This document shows positions 1 to 5,218 of a DNA stretch of 5,218 nt, one piece after another; within the stretch, counting starts at the first letter, position 1, and each line of letters starts with the position of its first letter. Below the pieces are notes generated by a model. That model worked only from the letters and a program-made list of their open reading frames with translations, did no database searches and was not told the DNA's origin. The stretch comes from Chitinophagaceae bacterium (GTDB lineage Bacteria; Bacteroidota; Bacteroidia; Chitinophagales; Chitinophagaceae), in contig JAJTCI010000184.1 of NCBI GenBank assembly GCA_021323155.1, forward strand, positions 1 through 5,218. Reading direction: 5' to 3'. The position numbers were made by a program, and so were the translations under genes.

Positions 1-1863
1 GTTAAGGCAGACCGTATCCATACTGTACAACAGTTACTGAAAGCATACACATTGTTCGATAAGGATGTTGAGTACGTGGTAATGGATGGCGCGGTCAAGA
101 TCGTTGATGAACAGACCGGTCGTATATTGGATGGGCGCCGTTATTCAGACGGGTTGCACCAGGCGATAGAAGCAAAAGAGAACGTAAAGATCGAGGCGGC
201 CACACAGACCTATGCAACAGTGACGCTGCAGAACTATTTCCGTATGTACCACAAGCTTGCCGGCATGACTGGTACGGCGGAAACAGAGGCGGCAGAATTC
301 TGGAGCATTTACAAACTGGATGTGGTGACGATCCCAACGAATATCCCCGCGATACGGAAAGACCACGAAGACCTTGTTTATAAGACCAAGCGTGAAAAAT
401 ATAAGTCAGTAATCGACGAGATCGAGAACCTGCGCAACGCTGGCAGGCCCTGCCTGGTGGGAACGACCTCGGTTGAAATAAGTGAATTGCTCAGCCGTAT
501 GCTGCGCCAGAAACAGATCCCGCACAATGTACTCAACGCGAAACAGCACCAGCGCGAGGCGCAGGTAGTTGCTGAAGCGGGTCTCCCGGGTGCCGTAACC
601 ATTGCCACCAACATGGCCGGTCGTGGTACGGACATTAAGCTTGGGCCCGGTGTTAAAGAGGCCGGTGGTCTTGCGATCATCGGTACCGAAAGGCATGAAA
701 GCCGTCGTGTTGACAGGCAGCTTCGCGGCCGTGCGGGTCGCCAGGGTGACCCGGGTTCTACCCAGTTCTTCGTGTCACTGGAAGACGACCTGATGCGTAT
801 GTTCGGTTCGCAGCGAATCGCGAAAGTGATGGACTTTGCCGGTTACAAGGAAGGTGAAGTGATCCAGCATAGCATGATCACTAAATCGATTGAACGTGCC
901 CAGCGGAAGGTGGAAGAAAACAACTTCGGTATCCGTAAGCGATTGCTGGAGTACGATGATGTGATGAACAAGCAGCGTACGGTGATCTATGGCAGAAGAA
1001 GTCACGCGTTGTTCGGCGAAAGGCTGGCATTGGATCTTGATTCCGCATTCTACGATGTGGCTGAAGCGATCGTCAACGCAACCAAAGAACAGAATGATTA
1101 CGAGGGCTTCCGTTTCGATGCGATCATGAATTTTGGTTTGGAGACATCTATTACCGCGGACGAATTCTCGAAACAAAATGAACCGCAACTTTCTGAAAGG
1201 TTGTACCTGGAAGCATCAGAGAATTACCAGCGCAGGAAGAAAGAGATCGGCATCCAGGCGGTACCGGTATTCAAGAATATTCGCGTTGCGCAAGGCAACC
1301 ATATAGAGAATGTGATCGTGCCGTTCACTGACGGAAAGAAAGGATTGCAGGCGCTGGCCAACCTGAATAAGACGTTGGAGAGCAATGGCGCGGAACTGGT
1401 GAATTCGCTGGAGCGTTCCGTAACACTTGGATTGATAGATGACGCGTGGAAGGAACACCTGCGTTCAATGGATGATCTCAAGCAGAGTGTGCAGACGGCG
1501 ACTTACGAGCAGAAAGACCCGCTGGTTATTTATAAAGTAGAAGCGTTCAATCTATTCAGCCAGATGAATGGCGAAGTGAATAAGAGCATCGTGTCTTTCC
1601 TATGTCATTCAAACATCGCGGTAGAGCAGGAAGGCCCGGTGAGAGAAGGGCGGGCAGAGAAAACAGACATGAGCCGGTTGAGAGCGAACAAAGAAGAGAT
1701 CGATGCAAGAGGGGATGATTACGCCGCCAATGAAAACGATTATTTCGATCCCAGCCCGGTAAAAAACGAACCGATCAAGGTAGGACCGAAAGTGGGAAGG
1801 AATGATCCTTGTCCTTGTGGAAGTGGGAAAAAATTCAAGAATTGTCATGGCCGGGATGCATAA
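1..1863 (+). CDS. secA: Preprotein translocase subunit SecA, C-terminal part (5' end outside window)
   Basis: SecA is the cytoplasmic/peripheral ATPase that drives unfolded preproteins through SecYEG. The reading frame is open from base 1, so the gene starts upstream; an internal TTG at 52 is not the true start. 620 residues are visible. In fragment numbering they show GRRYSDGLHQAIEAKE (~46-60), GMTGTA (88-93), the NBD2 helicase motif NMAGRGTDIKLG (204-215), RRVDRQLRGRAGRQGDPG (235-252, with the arginine-finger region), the helical scaffold motif EYDDVMNKQR (317-326) and DDAWKEHL (480-487). An acidic, low-complexity linker (~560-590) leads to the zinc motif C604-x-C606-x8-C615-H616, the site known in other SecAs to bind zinc, SecB and phospholipid. 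NBD1 with Walker A and B is missing only because the window cuts it. No disruption is seen. A hairpin terminator follows, so secA is probably not cotranscribed with deoC. Confidence 0.98.
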   Translation, partial: VKADRIHTVQQLLKAYTLFDKDVEYVVMDGAVKIVDEQTGRILDGRRYSDGLHQAIEAKENVKIEAATQTYATVTLQNYFRMYHKLAGMTGTAETEAAEFWSIYKLDVVTIPTNIPAIRKDHEDLVYKTKREKYKSVIDEIENLRNAGRPCLVGTTSVEISELLSRMLRQKQIPHNVLNAKQHQREAQVVAEAGLPGAVTIATNMAGRGTDIKLGPGVKEAGGLAIIGTERHESRRVDRQLRGRAGRQGDPGSTQFFVSLEDDLMRMFGSQRIAKVMDFAGYKEGEVIQHSMITKSIERAQRKVEENNFGIRKRLLEYDDVMNKQRTVIYGRRSHALFGERLALDLDSAFYDVAEAIVNATKEQNDYEGFRFDAIMNFGLETSITADEFSKQNEPQLSERLYLEASENYQRRKKEIGIQAVPVFKNIRVAQGNHIENVIVPFTDGKKGLQALANLNKTLESNGAELVNSLERSVTLGLIDDAWKEHLRSMDDLKQSVQTATYEQKDPLVIYKVEAFNLFSQMNGEVNKSIVSFLCHSNIAVEQEGPVREGRAEKTDMSRLRANKEEIDARGDDYAANENDYFDPSPVKNEPIKVGPKVGRNDPCPCGSGKKFKNCHGRDA

Positions 1864-1889
1864 TCCTGTTTAATAGATAAATTTCGATC

Positions 1890-1915
1890 AGAGCTACCTG
1901 CCAGGTGGCTCTTTT
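1890..1915 (+). terminator. Probable intrinsic terminator after secA
   Basis: The arms AGAGCTACCT (1890-1899) and AGGTGGCTCT (1903-1912) can pair over 10 bp, including one T-G wobble, around a GCC loop. A short T run (1912-1915) follows. It begins 27 bases after the secA stop and lies before the probable deoC promoter, which fits a rho-independent terminator. The T run is short, so it may be leaky. Confidence 0.7.
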
Positions 1916-1929
1916 CATTGGAAAAATTG

Positions 1930-1937
1930 TTACTTTG
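1930..1937 (+). promoter_or_regulatory. Candidate Bacteroidota -7 promoter element for the deoC operon
   Basis: TTACTTTG matches the Bacteroidota primary-sigma -7 consensus TAnnTTTG at all but the second base. It lies 17 bases before the deoC ATG, which would give a very short leader of about 10 bases. No convincing -33 TTG-type box is seen at the usual distance, because that position falls within the terminator hairpin. No Shine-Dalgarno sequence lies between it and the ATG. Confidence 0.4.
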
Positions 1938-1954
1938 ATAATCATTTTTAGAAC

Positions 1955-2872
1955 ATGAATGCAGTTGCAGATAATACGGTGCCTGATTTCAGGATATCCC
2001 CGCGGATCGACCAGGTGGGCGTAGAGGAAAGGGCCGCGAAATTCACCAAACGGAGTATAAAAAAAGAAACCAAGCTGGAAGGCCTGAAGCTGGTGCTGAA
2101 TATGATCGACCTTACTACGCTAGAAGGAAAAGATTCCGAAGGCAAGGTGAAGCAGATGTGTTACAAAGCCCGGCACCTCCACGATGCATATCCGGGTTTG
2201 CCTACGGTAGCCGCGGTTTGTGTTTATCCATCCATGGTAGCGACTGCAAAAAAGGCGGTGGGTGATTCCGGTGTGAAAGTAGCTTCTGTTTCCACTGCTT
2301 TCCCAAGCGGACAGGCGCCCATGAGTGTGAAGATCGATGATACGCGCTTCGCAGTGGAGCAGGGCGCGGATGAAGTGGATATGGTGATATCGCGAGGTAA
2401 ATTCCTGGAAGGCGATTACAACTTCGTTTTTGATGAGATCGCTGCCATTAAAGAGGCCTGCGGTAAAGCAAGGCTGAAAGTAATATTGGAGACTGGCGAA
2501 CTGGTGACCTTTGATAAAGTACGGAAAGCAAGCGATATCGCTATGTACGCGGGTGCTGATTTCATAAAAACATCTACCGGTAAAGTACAGCCTGCTGCCA
2601 CGATGCCAGTGACGCTGGTGATGCTGGAAGCGATCCGTGATTTCTACTATAAAACCGGTAAAATGATCGGTATGAAACCCGCAGGCGGCATTTCCAAGTC
2701 CAAGCTGGCCTTGCATTACCTGGTGATGCTGCATGAAACACTGGGCGCAGACTGGATGACGAACGAGTGGTTTCGTTTCGGCGCCAGCAGCCTGGCCAAT
2801 GATGTGTTGATGCAACTGCTGAAAGAAAAGAGTGGCGTGTACCAGAGCGCGGATTATTTTTCTGTTGATTAG
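1955..2872 (+). CDS. deoC: Deoxyribose-phosphate aldolase (class I), long DERA-like form
   Basis: DeoC catalyses reversible cleavage of 2-deoxy-D-ribose 5-phosphate to D-glyceraldehyde 3-phosphate and acetaldehyde, the last step of deoxynucleoside catabolism, in the cytoplasm. At 305 residues it is longer than the ~259-residue E. coli enzyme, mainly through a ~40-residue N-terminal extension. Family motifs are intact: IDLTTL (51-56), AAVCVYP (86-92, C89 aligning with E. coli C47), EVDMV (140-144, D142 as the E. coli D102 equivalent), FIKTSTGK (203-210, K205 the Schiff-base lysine), KPAGGI (241-246, K241 as the E. coli K201 equivalent) and RFGASSL (274-280, phosphate-binding). Segments such as CYKA and KTGKMIGMKPAGG look closer to animal DERA than to E. 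coli DeoC, by memory. The C-terminus does not end in the E. coli-type catalytic tyrosine; Y296 or Y301 might substitute. The ATG at 1955 is the first start after the candidate promoter. It leads a likely operon with two ALDH-fold genes. Confidence 0.96.
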   Translation: MNAVADNTVPDFRISPRIDQVGVEERAAKFTKRSIKKETKLEGLKLVLNMIDLTTLEGKDSEGKVKQMCYKARHLHDAYPGLPTVAAVCVYPSMVATAKKAVGDSGVKVASVSTAFPSGQAPMSVKIDDTRFAVEQGADEVDMVISRGKFLEGDYNFVFDEIAAIKEACGKARLKVILETGELVTFDKVRKASDIAMYAGADFIKTSTGKVQPAATMPVTLVMLEAIRDFYYKTGKMIGMKPAGGISKSKLALHYLVMLHETLGADWMTNEWFRFGASSLANDVLMQLLKEKSGVYQSADYFSVD

Positions 2873-2876
2873 GAAC

Positions 2877-2882
2877 GAAGGA
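2877..2882 (+). promoter_or_regulatory. Weak Shine-Dalgarno-like site before the aldehyde dehydrogenase gene
   Basis: GAAGGA sits in the 24-base gap between the deoC stop and the next ATG. Its spacing of 14 bases to the start is longer than optimal, so it may act weakly or through translational coupling with deoC. There is no room for an obvious terminator in this gap, which supports cotranscription. Confidence 0.3.
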
Positions 2883-2896
2883 CACAAAAAGAATTT

Positions 2897-4372
2897 ATGA
2901 GCAAATCAAATAAAACGGTTCCGAAGTTGAAGTTCAATGAAGGTTGGTCGTATGCACCCGCACCAGAGAGTGCGAGTCATGTGAAGCTCCAGGACCGCTA
3001 TGATCTTTTCATCGGTGGGAAATTCGTTAAACCGACATCGGGAAAATATTTCGATACCATCAACCCGGCCAACGAGGAAAAGATCGCGCAGGTGGCGGAG
3101 GCCAATAGTGCGGATGTTGATAAAGCAGTGAAGGCTGCAAGGACCGCTTACGACAAGACGTGGAAGAAGATTCCTGCGAAAGAACGTGGCAAATACATCT
3201 ATCGCATCGCGCGGATGATACAGGAACGTGCAAGAGAACTCGCGGTGATCGAGAGCATGGATGGCGGTAAGCCGATCAAGGAATCAAGGGACGTGGACAT
3301 CCCGCTGGTGGCGAATCATTTCTTTTACTATGCGGGCTGGGCTGATAAGTTGCAATACGCTTTCCCAAATAAGATACCGCGCCCGCTTGGCGTAGCCGGC
3401 CAGATCATCCCCTGGAACTTTCCATTGCTGATGGCTGCCTGGAAGATCGCGCCGGCGCTGGCTTGTGGTAATACGGTGGTATTGAAACCGGCGGAGACGA
3501 CACCGCTAACCGCGTTGAAACTCGCGGAGATCATCCAGGAAAGCGGGCTGCCGGATGGCGTGGTGAATATCATCACCGGTTTCGGTGAAACGGGTGCAGC
3601 GCTTGTAAATCACCCGGGCATTGATAAGATCGCCTTTACCGGTTCCACAGACGTAGGAAAGATCATCCAGAAAGCCGTTGCGGGGACCAATAAGAAAGTA
3701 ACCCTGGAACTAGGTGGAAAGGCTGCCAATATCATATTTGACGGTGCGCCGATCGACCAGGCCGTAGAAGGTATTATCAATGGCATCTATTTCAACCAGG
3801 GACACGTTTGCTGTGCGGGCTCGCGTTTGTTTGTACAGGAAAGTGTGTACGAGGAAGTGCTTCAAAAACTTAAGGACCGGATCGAAACACTGATCGTAGG
3901 CGATCCGCTTGATAAGAATACGGATGTCGGGGCGATCAATTCACGGGCGCAACTAGACACCATCAACAAATACCTGCAGCTGGGACAAGACGAGGGATCT
4001 GAAATGTTCCAGGGCTCCTGCGGACTACCTGGTAAAGGCTTTTTCTGTAAACCCACCATTTTCACGAACGTGGCGCAAAGCAGCCGCATCGCACAGGAGG
4101 AAATATTCGGGCCAGTACTTACCATACAGACGTTCAGGACAGATGATGAGGTGATCGAAAAAGCGAACAACACACCCTATGGACTGAGCGCAGGTGTCTG
4201 GACCGACAAGGGTTCAAAGATCTTCAACCTTACTACAAAAATGCGCGCCGGCGTTGTTTGGGCGAACACGTATAATAAGTTCGATCCGACGGCACCGTTC
4301 GGCGGGTATAAAGAGAGTGGGTATGGAAGAGAAGGCGGACTGCATGGGTTAGGCGCCTACCTGAAGTTATAG
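2897..4372 (+). CDS. Aldehyde dehydrogenase, catalytically complete; ALDH16 N-terminal-domain-like
   Basis: This NAD(P)-dependent aldehyde dehydrogenase (aldehyde to carboxylic acid) is 491 residues, normal for one ALDH unit. All key elements are visible: PWNFP with oxyanion Asn N174; LKPAE with coenzyme-binding K197; the Rossmann-fold FTGSTDVG (247-254); ELGG with general base E271; NQGHVCCAGSR with catalytic C305 (aligned with human ALDH2 C302) and neighbouring C306; and EEIFGPV with E402. The active-site Gln usual before the cysteines is His (H303). There is no signal peptide or membrane segment, so it is cytoplasmic. A ~30-residue N-terminal extension contains YAPAPES (19-25), resembling a YGPVPES segment remembered from human ALDH16A1, and the end (GGYKESGYGREGG then GLGAYLKL) also resembles the end of the ALDH16 first domain. 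Following deoC by 24 bases, its likely substrate is acetaldehyde from DeoC; this is inferred, and generic ALDH substrate range cannot be read from sequence. Confidence 0.93.
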   Translation: MSKSNKTVPKLKFNEGWSYAPAPESASHVKLQDRYDLFIGGKFVKPTSGKYFDTINPANEEKIAQVAEANSADVDKAVKAARTAYDKTWKKIPAKERGKYIYRIARMIQERARELAVIESMDGGKPIKESRDVDIPLVANHFFYYAGWADKLQYAFPNKIPRPLGVAGQIIPWNFPLLMAAWKIAPALACGNTVVLKPAETTPLTALKLAEIIQESGLPDGVVNIITGFGETGAALVNHPGIDKIAFTGSTDVGKIIQKAVAGTNKKVTLELGGKAANIIFDGAPIDQAVEGIINGIYFNQGHVCCAGSRLFVQESVYEEVLQKLKDRIETLIVGDPLDKNTDVGAINSRAQLDTINKYLQLGQDEGSEMFQGSCGLPGKGFFCKPTIFTNVAQSSRIAQEEIFGPVLTIQTFRTDDEVIEKANNTPYGLSAGVWTDKGSKIFNLTTKMRAGVVWANTYNKFDPTAPFGGYKESGYGREGGLHGLGAYLKL

Positions 4373-4415
4373 TGCCCGGGTGAGCCGGTGATTTAAAAAT
4401 GATCAATGAATTATT

Positions 4416-5218
4416 ATGGCAACATCAACGATAAAGAAGAAGGCGACAGCGAAAGCACCAAAGGCGGTGAAAACTAATGACACGCAGGGCAACGGCTCGG
4501 AAGGTCAACGCCTGGAGGTGCTGAAGACCTACAAACTGTATATCGGCGGACAGTTCCCCAGGACGGAATCAGGCAGGTATTATATAGCGAAAAATAAAAA
4601 AGGCGAACAGCTGGCGAATGTATGCCTGAGCTCCCGCAAGGATTTCCGTGATGCAGTGGTTGCGGCAAGGGGTGCGCAAAAGGGCTGGGCTGGGAAAGCC
4701 GCCAATAACCGTGGCCAGATATTATACCGGATCGCAGAAATGCTGGAAGGCAGACGCGCGCAATTCGTTGACGAACTAATTAAGCAGGACAGCACAAAGA
4801 CACAAGCTGATGCCGAAGTGAACCTGTCGATCGACAGGCTGATCTATTATGCCGGCTGGTGTGATAAGTACCAGCAAATATTTTCATCGGTGAACCCGGT
4901 AGCCAGTTCTCACTTCAATTTTTCTGTGCCGGAACCTACAGGGGTGGTGGCGCTGATCGCTCCGCAGGAAAGCCCTTTACTGGGCCTGGTCTCAGTGATC
5001 GCGCCGGTGATCGCGGGTGGTAACGTTGCCATCGTTTTGGCATCGGAGACGAGGCCACTATGTGCGATCACTTTTGCCGAAGTGATCAACTCTTCCGATG
5101 TACCCGGTGGGGTGGTAAATATTCTTACCGGCAAACCGTCAGAGCTGGCGACTCAATTCGCCTCGCATATGGACGTGAACGCCATGGTCTTTTGCGAGGA
5201 TGATGAACTGGTGCAGAA
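4416..5218 (+). CDS. Degenerate ALDH-fold protein, ALDH16 C-terminal-domain-like (3' end outside window)
   Basis: The frame is open to the window end, giving 267 residues. ATG 4416 is the best start: the next in-frame Met is residue 109, after conserved ALDH sequence. Residues 1-35 are a Lys/Ala-rich, probably disordered tail. The ALDH fold then begins with YKLYIGGQF (39-47), continues with YYAGWCDKYQ (144-153, matching YYAGWADKLQ in the preceding protein), GVVALIAP (176-183), GGNVAIVLAS (201-210) and VPGGVVNILTG (229-239). The catalytic positions are lost: PWNFP is replaced by PQESP (183-187), LKPAE by a one-residue-shorter LASET, and the GSTxxG coenzyme loop by EDDELV (261-266). It is therefore unlikely to bind NAD(P) normally. 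Motifs such as GWAGK, APQESPLL and DVNAM resemble the second, inactive domain of ALDH16 proteins. The 43-base gap to the preceding gene lacks a terminator or clear ribosome-binding site. It probably acts as a structural partner of that dehydrogenase; a plain ALDH paralogue annotation would be misleading. Confidence 0.88.
   Translation, partial: MATSTIKKKATAKAPKAVKTNDTQGNGSEGQRLEVLKTYKLYIGGQFPRTESGRYYIAKNKKGEQLANVCLSSRKDFRDAVVAARGAQKGWAGKAANNRGQILYRIAEMLEGRRAQFVDELIKQDSTKTQADAEVNLSIDRLIYYAGWCDKYQQIFSSVNPVASSHFNFSVPEPTGVVALIAPQESPLLGLVSVIAPVIAGGNVAIVLASETRPLCAITFAEVINSSDVPGGVVNILTGKPSELATQFASHMDVNAMVFCEDDELVQ

Noticed and set aside
52..54. TTG at 52 as the start of a short SecA
   Set aside because: The 17 codons before it continue the SecA sequence in the same frame, so the gene simply extends upstream of the window.
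775..1188. 137-codon open frame on the - strand opposite secA
   Set aside because: It lies fully within the conserved SecA coding sequence and its product shows no recognisable motif.
2120..2887. 255-codon open frame on the - strand opposite deoC
   Set aside because: The + strand frame encodes a clear DeoC with intact catalytic motifs; the reverse product is rich in His, Cys and Phe and has no recognisable family features, so it is a shadow frame.
4375..4390. CCCGGG palindrome and GCCGG repeat just after the first ALDH gene as a terminator
   Set aside because: The palindrome has no loop and no T run follows, so it does not form a credible terminator hairpin.
4373..4415. Possible frameshift or stop read-through joining the two ALDH genes into one ALDH16 chain
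   Set aside because: The first gene ends in TAG, and read-through meets TAA at 4394-4396 after seven codons. The second gene is in a different frame with its own ATG, and no slippery sequence is seen. Two separate proteins are the simpler reading.
4399..4434. Eleven-codon mini-ORF (ATG 4399 to TAA 4434) overlapping the start of the second ALDH gene
   Set aside because: It has no ribosome-binding site and an unremarkable product; an ATG in an AT-rich gap is expected by chance. A coupling role cannot be excluded but is unsupported.

Overview
The window looks like chromosomal DNA of a Bacteroidota bacterium, most likely a Chitinophagaceae-type organism. The clues are roughly balanced base composition, start codons mostly without strong Shine-Dalgarno sequences, a -7-like TTACTTTG box ahead of deoC that fits the Bacteroidota TAnnTTTG consensus at 7 of 8 positions, and the general look of the proteins. 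The phylum call is fairly secure; the family call is an impression that needs a database search. All recognised genes are on the + strand, with no tRNA, rRNA, CRISPR or mobile-element signal.

Layout: bases 1-1863 are the C-terminal ~620 residues of the preprotein translocase ATPase SecA, running from the end of the preprotein cross-linking region through the second nucleotide-binding domain and helical domains to an intact C-terminal zinc motif. A 10-bp hairpin followed by a T run (1890-1915) probably ends secA transcription. A probable promoter (around 1930-1937) then starts a second unit: deoC (1955-2872, deoxyribose-phosphate aldolase, long DERA-like form), a complete NAD(P)-type aldehyde dehydrogenase with all key catalytic residues (2897-4372), and a second aldehyde-dehydrogenase-fold protein (4416 to beyond the window end) whose coenzyme-binding and oxyanion motifs are all replaced. 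Gaps are 24 and 43 bases, so the three genes probably form one operon.

The most interesting point is that the two dehydrogenase-fold genes look like a split form of ALDH16. ALDH16 proteins join a full ALDH domain to a shorter, degenerate second ALDH domain in one chain. Here the first protein carries ALDH16-like N-terminal features (a YAPAPES segment before the ALDH core) and an active cysteine, and the second matches the degenerate C-terminal domain. The pair follows a DeoC that resembles animal DERA more than E. coli DeoC. The likely joint role is catabolism of deoxyribose 5-phosphate: DeoC cleaves it to glyceraldehyde 3-phosphate and acetaldehyde, and the dehydrogenase (with its inactive partner as a structural or regulatory subunit) oxidises the aldehyde. 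That joint role is an inference from gene order.
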